26,049 nucleotides of DNA from Lachnospiraceae bacterium UBA7086 (lineage in GTDB: Bacteria; Bacillota; Clostridia; Lachnospirales; Lachnospiraceae), in assembly GCA_002492525.1 (NCBI GenBank), contig DKZA01000042.1, forward strand, positions 1 through 26,049, written 5' to 3'. The notes under the pieces are model-generated. The model ran no database searches, was not told where the DNA came from, and worked only from the letters and a program-made list of their open reading frames with translations. The translations under genes were made by a program, and so were the position numbers. Each line of letters opens with the position of its first letter. Within the stretch, counting starts at the first letter, position 1. Shown here one piece after another: positions 1 to 8,258 of this stretch.

Positions 1-1
1 C

Positions 2-121
2 GGAAGCGGCGACAACACCGGAAACGAAGGGGAAAGCGGCGACAAGACCGGAAACGAAGTCGAAAACGATGGCACTACTGGAAACGAAGGGGACAAGAGC
101 GGTACCGCTGGAAATGAAAGC
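2..121 (+). repeat. 30-bp (10-residue) tandem repeats in the surface protein
   Basis: The bases ggaaacgaag recur at 20-29, 50-59 and 80-89, with ggaaatgaaa at 110-119, which is an exact 30-bp period. The repeats read as GSGDNTGNEG, ESGDKTGNEV, ENDGTTGNEG and DKSGTAGNES. The first two copies are nearly identical in DNA. The array touches the window edge and probably continues upstream. Confidence 0.85.
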
Positions 122-3100
122 GGTAACAGCAGTGATACCAACAGCAGTTCTGATTCTCCAAGTACAGGAAACGCTGGCAGTGATACTGTGGCAGATGCAG
201 GCTGGCGGCTCCTTGTAGGACAGGATGGAGAAGATGGGGCAGATGAAAATGACGAGCCGGATCAGGACGATACAGACCAGAGCGAAGACAGCGGCACACC
301 GAAGCCTGATGATACGCTGAAGGACGATGACACCCCCAAGGACAATGATACAGAGCAGGATGATTCGCAGGATTCAGAGGAAGAGGATAATAAGTCTCAT
401 CGTGCCGGATCCAAATATTATATCCTGAAATTCCGTTTTGAGGCCAGCCCTTCTGAGGAAACAAAGCTTTACAGTATCAAAGATAAGGAAAAGGTGCCTG
501 ACTGGGACGGTGCGGTTCTGCCTTATGACCGATATGATATCGACGATTCTATTGCGGAAGAGATTGCCGCTGAGGATGGTATAGAGATGGAGGAAGAAAC
601 CGACGGGGATATGGCAATGGGATATGCCGTCGGTACCAGCGGTTTACCCGTATTTGAATATGTGGGATCAGGAGAAGGAAAAGACGGCAACTATACTTTG
701 AAGATGGCCTTTGAGAGCGATGAAAATTACGATGAAGCGAAAGAGGTGGAAGTCGTAAATGCGCCTGTCTATTTCCGGTGCTGTAAGGGGAATAACTGGC
801 TTGAAAAATATGTGTTCCATGCATTGGAAGACCAAGATAATCATGATGATGAGTTTGCCATTGAAGTCATCAGTCGTTCGGCGGATGAAGTTAAAGTGGA
901 AGATGTGGAGAAAGCCGATCTGGTTTATCTGGAACATGGATCGGGCGTTTTCTTAAACAGTGACCTCACGATGGAGAGCATTAACAATGGCTTGAAGGAT
1001 ATGGAGGATTCCGTATTGTTGAAGATTCTGGAAAGAGCTGTGTCGGATCTGATGCCGGTCATCGTGGATTATGATATTGTTTCCAGTCCAGAGGCTTATG
1101 AGGACAGCAATTATCAGAAACTGGCCAGAATCTTTTTGAAGGAGGATCTGGCGGGATTCTATTATGATATGGGGAAGGAAAATCTGCTGGATGACTTGTT
1201 CAGAGGTCTTGAAAGCGATGATTATGATGACAATGAGGATAATGATTTCCATTATGTAAACCAAAATATCTACATAGTAAACGGCGAAACACCTCTGGTA
1301 AGTAAAGATTTCCCGGAAGCTTTTGATGACGATGATGCCGAGAGAGGTTTTAAGGAGGTATTGATTGCCATTCGTGCGGAAAACACGATGTTACAGGAGG
1401 AGGACTGGCTGGAATATGAGGTCAGCAAGGCCAGGGCTGTTGCCTATATCATTAACTTTTCGGTGGGTATGATCGGGGATTACCGGGATGTGTCCATTCT
1501 GGAATTACAGCCCAGTGCCAATACGGAAGCTGATCTGCATGTGGATGATAATCCGGACAAAAAGACTACGACTTTATATTGGCAGAAGAAGGATTCCAAG
1601 GAGAGCGGCCAGCAGATATTCCGTTCCAACAAGATAGTGGATGTTGATATAGCGGTAAAATCCGTGGCAGAGTTTAACGGAGAATGGGAAGATATCAACG
1701 AGACCTATGATATGGTGTTTATCGGTCTTGACGGTCAGAGACTGAATCTGAGTGATGGCAGAGACAAGCGCACGGTCTATAATGACAGTGACCTGGACGG
1801 TTTGGTTTATCATACCGGAGACAGAGTGTCAAGGAATGAGGATATCAGATATGATGAAAATGATATTACGGAGCAGAAGAAGGAAGCTTTGCTTGATTAT
1901 CTGCGCGCCGGATATCCTGTGGTCGTAGAGAATAATTGTATTATCGTTAAGAAATCTGATGGAAAAGAGTCCCGTTCTGTTAATAAGAGCTACATTGGGG
2001 AAAATACAAAGATGTATGCCTTCCTGGAGGAAGCCCTGAAGGATTATGGGGAGTATCTGTATACGGTGCGGGATGTCCGCGGCAATCCGGACTTTAAGGC
2101 ACAGCTTAATGTGATCAAACCGCAGCTTGATTATGCGCAGGAGACACCGTCCAAACAGGTTATGGAGCGAAAGGATGACGGCGGATACGAAGGAACGATT
2201 CTCTATCGTGTGACGGGCAATCAAGACACGGAGGGCTCAGAGGAAAATAATGCTTACCGTGGCAATATTGCACTGCATTTCTATCTGGATCTGAACTATG
2301 ACGGTGTGTATGCGCCGTTGGAGGAAATGCAGCCAACGGGGGAAAACGGCGGTTATACCAGCACGGATGGCCAGATTACGCTTAAGCTCGAAGGGACAGA
2401 ATCGGGGATTATTCCCTGGAAGCTGGAAGTTTCCGATGCGGAAAATCCTTATCGCAGAGATTCTATGACCGGATATTTTGTGATAGATGGACAGACCAGG
2501 ATTCCTGTCAGTGTCTTACAGGTGTTGGATGATACGGAGAATCGGGATGCCAATCTGCAGATGCAGTTTGAGAAGACTGATAATGCAACATTACGGCGCC
2601 AGTTAGAAACGGCGGAAAATACGCTCAATGTGGAATATGAGATAGAAACGATCACTACAGGTGAGCTGAGCACGCGGCTTGGTAAAAATGGTAATTATCT
2701 GAACCAGTGGGATGTCCTGGTACTTGGCTTCGGGAACAGCGGCTCTCTGGGAGCGGCGCAGTCTGCGGTGGAAACTTACATTGATGCGGGACACAGTGTG
2801 CTGATTTCCTATGCGGGAGCGCAGGAAGATACAGGACGTCTGGGGTTGAATCCGGCGCAGCTGGGACAGATGAATAATGATACGTCGAATAATATGACCT
2901 ATGCTAAGCTTGGCCGCGGCCGTGCAAAATACTATAGGTACAGTGAACTGGATAACCTGATGTTTGAGGATCCGAAAAGCTCATTGGTGGCAGAGAAGAT
3001 TAATGAGGGAAGTATCGCCTGTTATCCTTTTGATATGGGGAGTGACACAGTCTCTTTCAGTAATGTTACTATGCTCAGGGCACCAGATTATCTGTTGGAT

Positions 3101-3880
3101 TTCAGCGGTAATACACAGGAGAGTGAAGTGCATGTGACCGGCTGGTATACGCTGAATGACAGTGATACGGAGGGTGGCGGCGGCTACCATGTTTCTCCCA
3201 GAGATGCCCGCAATAATTATTATATTTACAGCAAGGCGAATGTGGTATACATTGGCCAGAACACATACCCCTATTACTATGAACCTGGGGAAGAACCGAA
3301 AGACGGCGTGGATGAGTGCAAGCTCTTTGTCAATGCATTGACGGCGGCGTATAATGCGGGTATCCATAATCCGAAAGTAGACATTGTGGCAGGATTTGGA
3401 GCCACAGCCACCTCCGTGGAGAGTATTCCGATTCCCTTTGATCAGGAATACCAGATGGAAACGATGGCGGAAGGCGGTATCCTGGATGAGACAGTAGATG
3501 TGTACTTTAAATTTGTGGATAACAATATCGCGTTCAATAAAGAGACACAGATTTCCTTCTACTATGAGAGCGGAACCAATCCGGAAGCCGAGTTGGTACT
3601 CCCGGACGGCAGTATTAATACCACAGACTTTACAGCTTTCCCGCCAAGTCCTGTGTGGACGGTGGAGAATAATCGCCTTGTGGAAGTGACGGACGGTTTC
3701 AAGCAGGGAGTTGTGTACCGCATCAAAGCGCCGGTGGTGGCACTGAAGGGAAGTAACGCAGAGGTTTCGAGAATCTTTATCGCTCTTGACACCCGTTACA
3801 TGAAAGGCGGCAAAGAGCAGCATGCGATTGGAACGGATAGCATTGCTTTAACAAGAGCGCAGATGTTTTTGCTTGAGTAA
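2..3880 (+). CDS. Large acidic, probably extracellular protein of unknown function (5' end outside window)
   Basis: The reading frame is open from the first bases of the window to a TAA at 3880, so 1,292 residues are seen and the N-terminus is missing. A GTG at 188 lies inside the frame with no ribosome binding site and is not a believable start. The first 40 residues are 10-residue repeats anchored on TGNE. They are followed by a Ser/Thr/Asp/Glu/Pro-rich spacer to about base 400, which is typical of a surface-exposed linker. The body is acidic, with few Cys. It contains a D-x-N-x-D-G stretch near base 2290, a possible calcium-binding loop, and three strand/helix/strand segments like a class-I amidotransferase fold (about 911-1080, 1700-1945 and 2705-2820). 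No LPXTG motif, terminal membrane helix or cell-wall repeat is seen at the C-terminus, so any anchor or signal peptide must lie upstream. From memory it resembles the large Lachnospiraceae proteins labelled DUF5057; this is unchecked. The function is unknown. Confidence 0.75.
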   Translation, partial: GSGDNTGNEGESGDKTGNEVENDGTTGNEGDKSGTAGNESGNSSDTNSSSDSPSTGNAGSDTVADAGWRLLVGQDGEDGADENDEPDQDDTDQSEDSGTPKPDDTLKDDDTPKDNDTEQDDSQDSEEEDNKSHRAGSKYYILKFRFEASPSEETKLYSIKDKEKVPDWDGAVLPYDRYDIDDSIAEEIAAEDGIEMEEETDGDMAMGYAVGTSGLPVFEYVGSGEGKDGNYTLKMAFESDENYDEAKEVEVVNAPVYFRCCKGNNWLEKYVFHALEDQDNHDDEFAIEVISRSADEVKVEDVEKADLVYLEHGSGVFLNSDLTMESINNGLKDMEDSVLLKILERAVSDLMPVIVDYDIVSSPEAYEDSNYQKLARIFLKEDLAGFYYDMGKENLLDDLFRGLESDDYDDNEDNDFHYVNQNIYIVNGETPLVSKDFPEAFDDDDAERGFKEVLIAIRAENTMLQEEDWLEYEVSKARAVAYIINFSVGMIGDYRDVSILELQPSANTEADLHVDDNPDKKTTTLYWQKKDSKESGQQIFRSNKIVDVDIAVKSVAEFNGEWEDINETYDMVFIGLDGQRLNLSDGRDKRTVYNDSDLDGLVYHTGDRVSRNEDIRYDENDITEQKKEALLDYLRAGYPVVVENNCIIVKKSDGKESRSVNKSYIGENTKMYAFLEEALKDYGEYLYTVRDVRGNPDFKAQLNVIKPQLDYAQETPSKQVMERKDDGGYEGTILYRVTGNQDTEGSEENNAYRGNIALHFYLDLNYDGVYAPLEEMQPTGENGGYTSTDGQITLKLEGTESGIIPWKLEVSDAENPYRRDSMTGYFVIDGQTRIPVSVLQVLDDTENRDANLQMQFEKTDNATLRRQLETAENTLNVEYEIETITTGELSTRLGKNGNYLNQWDVLVLGFGNSGSLGAAQSAVETYIDAGHSVLISYAGAQEDTGRLGLNPAQLGQMNNDTSNNMTYAKLGRGRAKYYRYSELDNLMFEDPKSSLVAEKINEGSIACYPFDMGSDTVSFSNVTMLRAPDYLLDFSGNTQESEVHVTGWYTLNDSDTEGGGGYHVSPRDARNNYYIYSKANVVYIGQNTYPYYYEPGEEPKDGVDECKLFVNALTAAYNAGIHNPKVDIVAGFGATATSVESIPIPFDQEYQMETMAEGGILDETVDVYFKFVDNNIAFNKETQISFYYESGTNPEAELVLPDGSINTTDFTAFPPSPVWTVENNRLVEVTDGFKQGVVYRIKAPVVALKGSNAEVSRIFIALDTRYMKGGKEQHAIGTDSIALTRAQMFLLE

Positions 3881-3900
3881 ATGATTACGATGTGAGATGG

Positions 3901-3938
3901 AAAACGCCCCATAACCGATTCTGGTTATGGGGCGTTTT
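3901..3938. terminator. Perfect 16-bp inverted repeat, bidirectional terminator
   Basis: The arms 3901-3916 and 3923-3938 are perfect complements around a 6-base loop. A GC-rich core (cgcccc/ggggcg) is flanked by A4 on one side and T4 on the other, so it works as an intrinsic terminator in either direction. It lies 20 bp after the stop of the surface protein and also downstream of the converging minus-strand remnant. Confidence 0.9.
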
Positions 3939-3944
3939 GCTGGT

Positions 3945-3962
3945 GTGCGTCTGGCGACGCAC
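3945..3962. repeat. Second short GC-rich hairpin
   Basis: GTGCGTC (3945-3951) and GACGCAC (3956-3962) form a perfect 7-bp stem with a TGGC loop, immediately after the main terminator. There is no clean T tract on the + strand, so it may be a helper hairpin or fortuitous. Confidence 0.5.
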
Positions 3963-4004
3963 GTGCTTTCCTTATAGCAATGCATATATAATAGGTAGAA
4001 ATGG

Positions 4005-4551
4005 TTACAGATCTTCCTTTTCGCGAAACTGCAAGATGCTGTCAGCCCTGGCGGCAGACAGGTGCCAGCGGTCCAAGGTTTCTATGTTTCGCTCGGATGT
4101 GATTTTGTCCCGAAGGTCCTGCGGCACTTCGCCGAGGATGTTCAGAAGCTGAAGGACATTATCTGATTTTCCAATCGCAATGCCTTCATCCCTCACATAC
4201 TCATCCTCTGCCCAGCGGTCCCTTTTAGCGCGCCAGTAGCCGTCATAAAACCATCGTATTGTTCTTATCAGTCCCATATGTCTTACCACCTCTGCCACGT
4301 CTCTCATCCTCTCATTCTTCTCTGCAATCTGGTCTACTTCCTCCTGACTGGTCGCATTAAACAGTCTGATCCAGTCATCTACCCTGTTTCTGTCTCCGAA
4401 ATGTCCTTCTTAAGAAAGGGTTCGCCAACCGCACTGACTTGATCTGTTCCATGGGAATGTCCAGTACATCGCTTAAAAACTGTTTTCGGACAATCTCATG
4501 GGCGAACAGCTCTTTGAAAGCATCATCTGCTTTCAATGTAAGTTTCTCCAT
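4005..4551 (-). pseudogene. Rpn-family PD-(D/E)XK nuclease/transposase remnant, catalytic core deleted
   Basis: On the minus strand an ATG at 4551, with GGAGG at 4556-4560, opens a reading frame starting MEKLTLKADDAFKELF and running to RLANPFL, which is the usual N-terminus of the Rpn/PDDEXK_2 family. It hits a TGA at 4377-4375 after 58 codons. A second piece in another frame starts near 4402 (HFGDRNRVDDWIRLFN) and runs to the stop at 4005. It contains EYVRDEGIAIG and ends in a helical tail, the usual C-terminus of the family. Intact members are about 280-320 residues, but only about 175 codons remain here. The middle, which holds the PD-(D/E)XK active site, is absent, and the two ends are joined out of frame at about 4395-4415. 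Intact relatives are implicated in DNA cleavage and recombination; this copy should be dead. The call rests on motif memory rather than a search. Confidence 0.75.
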
Positions 4552-4697
4552 GTTTCCTCCTGTTCCGCAGGAGAAAATGCCATGGAAAGTTTCCGTTATT
4601 CAGAAACCAGCCTGCTGATTCCTCTGTTCCCCTTAAAGCTCTGACTAAAAAGCGGCTCTCTCAAGGAAGTATTGGAATCGTGTTATCCAGAATCTCC

Positions 4698-4731
4698 TGC
4701 TTTTAAATGTAATGAGTTTGATTTAAAAGCA
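4698..4731. repeat. 11-bp perfect inverted repeat
   Basis: TGCTTTTAAAT (4698-4708) and ATTTAAAAGCA (4721-4731) are perfect complements around a 12-base spacer. It is AT-rich and is not followed by a T tract. It may be an operator-like site or a weak hairpin; no function can be assigned. Confidence 0.6.
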
Positions 4732-4885
4732 TAGATTTTCTGAACGTTAAGAATGTTTGATTTGACACATTATTTTTATCTAGAAATTGTTATGCTTTGA
4801 CACTCATTATAAGCAGGCGCAGATGTCCTGTCAAGGGGGAATTACTTATATTTAAATTTTATTTCAGCTTTATTTCAGACATGCT

Positions 4886-4912
4886 TCTGACAGTACCTGT
4901 GTGTCTGTCAGA
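4886..4912. repeat. 8-bp inverted repeat upstream of the topA promoter
   Basis: TCTGACAG (4886-4893) and CTGTCAGA (4905-4912) are perfect complements around 11 bases. The repeat lies 36 bp before the predicted -35 box. A T-rich run at 4930-4942 follows, but too far away for a standard terminator. Confidence 0.5.
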
Positions 4913-4947
4913 CAAGGAGGATTTACACATTTTTTATTTTTTACCAC

Positions 4948-4976
4948 TTGCCATCATTCCAAATATGGTGTATAGT
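4948..4976 (+). promoter_or_regulatory. Sigma-A-type promoter for topA
   Basis: TTGCCA (4948-4953), a 17-bp spacer and TATAGT (4971-4976) form a close match to the housekeeping consensus. Transcription would start near 4983, leaving a leader of about 90 bases before topA. Confidence 0.6.
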
Positions 4977-5072
4977 GTTGCACGTTAATAAAATGTATTG
5001 GTGTGTGTCATAATATTACTTATTAGGAAGAAACACATAGAACATTTGAAGTGCTGGATAGGGGAAATTGCT

Positions 5073-7151
5073 ATGGCAAAGTATTTAGTGATCGTGGAGT
5101 CACCCGCGAAGGTAAAGACCATCAAGAAATTCTTAGGCGCTAACTATGAGGTGGCGGCCAGTAACGGACATGTGCGGGATCTGCCGCGCAGTGTGCTCGG
5201 AATTGATGTGGAACATGATTTTGAGCCAAAGTATATTACGATTCGGGGAAAAGGGGATATTCTGGCGAATCTGCGGAAAGAAGTCAAGAAGGCGGAGAAG
5301 ATTTATCTCGCAACCGACCCTGACCGCGAAGGGGAAGCTATTTCATGGCATTTATTATATGCATTGAAATTAGAGAATAAAAAGGTATACCGTATCACTT
5401 TCAACGAGATTACCAAGACGGCGGTGAAGGAGTCTTTGAAGAACGCCAGAGAGATTAATATGGATCTGGTGGATGCACAGCAGGCCCGCCGCTGCCTTGA
5501 CCGAATGGTTGGCTATAAGATTTCACCGGTGTTATGGGCGAAGGTGAAGAGAGGATTGAGCGCCGGCCGGGTGCAGTCGGTGGCACTTCGCATCATCTGT
5601 GACAGGGAAGAGGAGATCAATGAGTTTATCCCGGAGGAATACTGGACATTGGAGGCGTCTCTTAGGATCGCGGGAGAAAAAAAGCCTTTGAACGCGAAAT
5701 ACTACGGGACGGCAGGTGAGAAGAAGACTATCTCATCCAGAGAAGAACTGGAACAGATCAAGAAGTCTCTGGAGGGAGCGGAATATAAGGTTTCATCGGT
5801 AAAAACAGGAGAGAGGATCAGAAAAGCACCGCTGCCTTTTACCACATCTACCTTACAGCAGGAAGCCAGCAAGGTTTTGAATTTTTCTACACAAAAGACC
5901 ATGCGTCTGGCACAGCAGCTTTACGAGGGAATTGAGATTAAGGGAAATGGCACCACTGGTATTATTTCCTATCTGCGTACCGATTCTACCAGAGTATCGG
6001 AGGAGGCTGAGGCGGCGGCAAAGGAATATATCACAGATAAATATGGTGAGGCTTTCGCTTCCGGTACGGAACAGGAGAAAAAGAACGGACCCAAAATACA
6101 GGATGCCCATGAGGCGATCCGGCCTACGGACATTACCAGACTGCCGATGGATATCAAGGACTCTCTTTCCAGAGATCAGTTCAGGCTCTATCAGTTGATC
6201 TGGAGACGGTTTGTGGCCAGTCGTATGGCGGCGGCGGTATATGAGACTACTTCCGTGAAGATTGACGCCGCAGGGCAGAGATTCGCAGTGGCTGCTTCCA
6301 AGGTGAAATTCGACGGCTTTATGTGTGTTTACACACAGGACGATGAGAAGGAAGAGAATAACACACTGGCCAGCGGAATTACCGAGGACAGTAAATTGTC
6401 ATTACTTTCGCTGGAAGAGAAGCAGCATTTTACCCAGCCGGCGCCGCATTATACGGAAGCATCTCTGGTGCGTGCCATGGAAGAACTCGGTATCGGCCGG
6501 CCCAGTACTTATGCGCCTACCATTACCACCATTCTGGCAAGGCGATATATTGTGAAAGAGAATAAGAATCTTTATGTGACGGAGCTTGGCGAGGTAGTCA
6601 ACAATATGATGAAGGAAGCTTTTCCGTCCATCGTGGATGTGAACTTCACTGCTACTATGGAAGCTCTTCTGGACGGGGTTGAGGAAGGCAGTGTGAAGTG
6701 GAAGACTGTGGTGAAGAATTTTTACCCTGATTTGCAGGAAGCTGTGGATAAGGCGGAGAAGGAGCTTGAAGAAGTGGAGATTGCCGATGAGCTTTCCGAT
6801 GAGTTCTGTGATGTCTGCGGCAGGCAGATGGTGATCAAATACGGCCCGCATGGCAGATTCTTAGCCTGCCCGGGTTTCCCGGAGTGCAGGAATACCAAGC
6901 CTTACTTTGAGAAAATCGGTGTGGCGTGCCCTAAGTGTGGTAAAGACATCGTATTGAAGAAGACCAAGAAGGGCCGGAAATATTATGGCTGTATTGATAA
7001 TCCGGACTGTGATTTCATGGTGTGGCAGAAACCGGTGAACGCAAGATGTGAACGCTGCGGAGCAATCCTTCTGCAGAAGGGGAATAAACTGGTATGTTCT
7101 GACGAAAAATGTGGATTTATTAAGGATGCGGCAAAGGCAGAAAATGGGTGA
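5073..7151 (+). CDS. topA: DNA topoisomerase I (type IA)
   Basis: A 692-residue enzyme that relaxes negatively supercoiled DNA through a covalent tyrosine-DNA link. The start is the ATG at 5073 (MAKYLVIVESPAKVKTIKK), with AGGGG at 5060-5064; an in-frame ATG at 4998 would add 25 residues foreign to the family. The Toprim domain comes first, with the metal-binding DPDREGE motif near residues 82-88. The catalytic tyrosine is in GIISYLRTDSTR (about residue 300). After the core come three four-cysteine zinc ribbons over about the last 130 residues (CDVCG..CPGFPEC, CPKCG..CIDNPDC, CERCG..CSDEKC), as in Firmicutes TopA. The length is normal. It lies upstream of codY, as in Bacillus, where trmFO, xerC, clpQ and clpY lie between the two; none of those is present here. 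Confidence 0.97.
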   Translation: MAKYLVIVESPAKVKTIKKFLGANYEVAASNGHVRDLPRSVLGIDVEHDFEPKYITIRGKGDILANLRKEVKKAEKIYLATDPDREGEAISWHLLYALKLENKKVYRITFNEITKTAVKESLKNAREINMDLVDAQQARRCLDRMVGYKISPVLWAKVKRGLSAGRVQSVALRIICDREEEINEFIPEEYWTLEASLRIAGEKKPLNAKYYGTAGEKKTISSREELEQIKKSLEGAEYKVSSVKTGERIRKAPLPFTTSTLQQEASKVLNFSTQKTMRLAQQLYEGIEIKGNGTTGIISYLRTDSTRVSEEAEAAAKEYITDKYGEAFASGTEQEKKNGPKIQDAHEAIRPTDITRLPMDIKDSLSRDQFRLYQLIWRRFVASRMAAAVYETTSVKIDAAGQRFAVAASKVKFDGFMCVYTQDDEKEENNTLASGITEDSKLSLLSLEEKQHFTQPAPHYTEASLVRAMEELGIGRPSTYAPTITTILARRYIVKENKNLYVTELGEVVNNMMKEAFPSIVDVNFTATMEALLDGVEEGSVKWKTVVKNFYPDLQEAVDKAEKELEEVEIADELSDEFCDVCGRQMVIKYGPHGRFLACPGFPECRNTKPYFEKIGVACPKCGKDIVLKKTKKGRKYYGCIDNPDCDFMVWQKPVNARCERCGAILLQKGNKLVCSDEKCGFIKDAAKAENG

Positions 7152-7159
7152 GTTGCGTT

Positions 7160-7174
7160 AAAAATTTGAAAATT
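7160..7174 (+). promoter_or_regulatory. Candidate CodY box upstream of codY
   Basis: AAAAATTTGAAAATT matches 11 of 15 positions of the known CodY consensus AATTTTCWGAAAATT, including the whole right half. It lies about 45 bp upstream of the codY -35 box and could serve autoregulation. AT-rich DNA gives such matches by chance, so this is only a candidate. Confidence 0.3.
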
Positions 7175-7219
7175 GTGTACAACCGGTATTAAATGGTGAT
7201 AAATTGTAGCCGAAATGCA

Positions 7220-7248
7220 TTGAAAATACTCAAATGGTGTGATAAAAT
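7220..7248 (+). promoter_or_regulatory. Sigma-A-type promoter for codY
   Basis: TTGAAA (7220-7225), a 17-bp spacer and TAAAAT (7243-7248) lie about 40 bp before the start codon. No convincing terminator separates topA from codY, so read-through from topA is also possible. Confidence 0.6.
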
Positions 7249-7289
7249 CAATTTATATATAAAGTACTATAAATTGAGGAGTAAGATAC

Positions 7290-8075
7290 ATGAGTAGTGT
7301 TCAATTATTAGATAAGACCAGAAAGATTGGAAAGCTTTTGCACAACAATAATTCCGGGAAAGTGGTATTCAACGACATCTGCGATGTGCTGAAAGATATT
7401 CTGGCATCCAATGTGTTAGTCATCAGCAGAAAAGGAAAGGTGCTCGGCGTGGGGGATCTTGCGTCCGTGGAATCCATTACGGAACTTATCGTGGATCATG
7501 TGGGTGGATTTATTGACACCATGCTGAATGAGCGTCTTTTGGGTGTATTATCCACGAAAGAGAATGTGAATCTGGAGACTTTGGGATTTGAGAGTGTAGA
7601 TACGAAGCGTTTTCAGGCGGTAATAGCGCCGATAGAGATTTCCGGAGAGCGACTTGGTACGCTGTTTCTCTACAAATGCGATGCACAGTATGATATAGAT
7701 GATATTATATTATGCGAGTACGGGACTACCGTGGTGGGCTTGGAAATGCTCCGGGCAGTCAGTGAGGAAAATGCAGAAGAGAATCGTAAGGTTGCGGTGG
7801 TGAAATCTGCGATCAGCACCTTATCCTATTCGGAAATGGAAGCAATCACACATATCTTTGATGAGCTGGGCGGCATGGAGGGCATCCTGGTGGCCAGCAA
7901 GATTGCGGATAAGGTGGGGATCACCAGGTCGGTTATTGTCAATGCCCTGCGTAAGTTTGAGAGCGCGGGTGTGATAGAATCCCGTTCGTCCGGCATGAAG
8001 GGTACTTACATTAAGGTTTTGAATGATGTGGTCTTTGATGAGGTAGAGAAATTAAAAGAACAGGGAAGATTTTAA
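7290..8075 (+). CDS. codY: GTP-sensing global transcriptional repressor CodY
   Basis: A 261-residue cytoplasmic repressor that binds DNA when loaded with GTP and branched-chain amino acids, and relaxes many starvation, transport and motility genes when nutrients fall. The N-terminal GAF-like ligand domain occupies about residues 1-155 (ISRKGKVLGVGD near 45-56), followed by a linker helix. The winged helix-turn-helix at about 201-245 (ASKIADKVGITRSVIVNAL, then SGMKGTYIKVLND) is almost the same as in B. subtilis. The length is normal. The start has a GAGGAG site 9 bases upstream. The gene is followed by a terminator and then the flagellar operon. In B. subtilis codY occupies the same position and represses that operon, so control of flgB here is a reasonable inference. 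Confidence 0.97.
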   Translation: MSSVQLLDKTRKIGKLLHNNNSGKVVFNDICDVLKDILASNVLVISRKGKVLGVGDLASVESITELIVDHVGGFIDTMLNERLLGVLSTKENVNLETLGFESVDTKRFQAVIAPIEISGERLGTLFLYKCDAQYDIDDIILCEYGTTVVGLEMLRAVSEENAEENRKVAVVKSAISTLSYSEMEAITHIFDELGGMEGILVASKIADKVGITRSVIVNALRKFESAGVIESRSSGMKGTYIKVLNDVVFDEVEKLKEQGRF

Positions 8076-8138
8076 AGATTTAGTTACATAGAAGACAAAT
8101 AGACAAGGGAATGTCGGATGGAAAGTTCCATCATATGG

Positions 8139-8196
8139 AAAAGGATTTACGGGAAATGGCATGATATGGCATTGTAGATCCTTTTTTCTTTTTTTC
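8139..8196 (+). terminator. Intrinsic terminator after codY
   Basis: The arms 8139-8150 (AAAAGGATTTAC) and 8174-8185 (GTAGATCCTTTT) pair over 12 bp with one G-U pair, and are followed by a T-rich run to 8196. The loop is 23 bases. It separates codY from the flgB promoter. A smaller 7-bp hairpin (GATGGAA/TTCCATC) lies just upstream at about 8117-8132. Confidence 0.75.
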
Positions 8197-8230
8197 ATCA
8201 GGACTAATTGTGAAAATCAATCGAAAAACC

Positions 8231-8258
8231 TTGTATTTTTTGATAATTTATTTATAAT
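8231..8258 (+). promoter_or_regulatory. Sigma-A-type promoter of the flagellar operon
   Basis: TTGTAT (8231-8236), a 16-bp spacer and a perfect TATAAT (8253-8258) lie 37 bp before flgB. No sigma-28-like CCGATA motif is seen in this gap, so the operon head appears to use the housekeeping sigma factor. No c-di-GMP riboswitch is recognisable here. Confidence 0.65.

Larger units (their letters stand above)
4552..5072. other. Non-coding stretch between the nuclease remnant and topA
   Basis: No gene is supported here. A 63-codon frame at 4797-4988 has no ribosome binding site and a low-complexity Phe/Leu-rich product. The stretch holds the remnant's ribosome binding site (4556-4560), an 11-bp inverted repeat (4698-4731), two copies of TTTGACAC 35 bp apart (4761-4768 and 4796-4803), an 8-bp inverted repeat (4886-4912) and the likely topA promoter (4948-4976). 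The second half is AT-rich, as expected of a promoter region. Confidence 0.7.

Noticed and set aside
188..190. GTG as the start of the large surface protein
   Set aside because: The frame stays open upstream to the window edge with repeat peptides of the same composition, and no ribosome binding site precedes the GTG.
2981..3823. A 280-codon minus-strand reading frame opposite the surface protein
   Set aside because: It is an open antisense frame produced by codon bias. The + strand frame is continuous and coherent across the same bases, and the antisense product has no recognisable motif.
4762..4802. Two TTGACA sequences as promoters for topA
   Set aside because: Neither has a reasonable -10 box at 16-18 bp. 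The TTGCCA-TATAGT pair at 4948-4976 is better.
4797..4988. A 63-codon + strand reading frame upstream of topA
   Set aside because: It has no ribosome binding site, a Phe/Leu-rich product without recognisable motifs, and it contains the topA promoter.
8204..8218. A CodY-like site just upstream of the flgB promoter
   Set aside because: It matches only 9 of 15 consensus positions, which is expected by chance in AT-rich DNA. CodY control of flgB is inferred from synteny instead.
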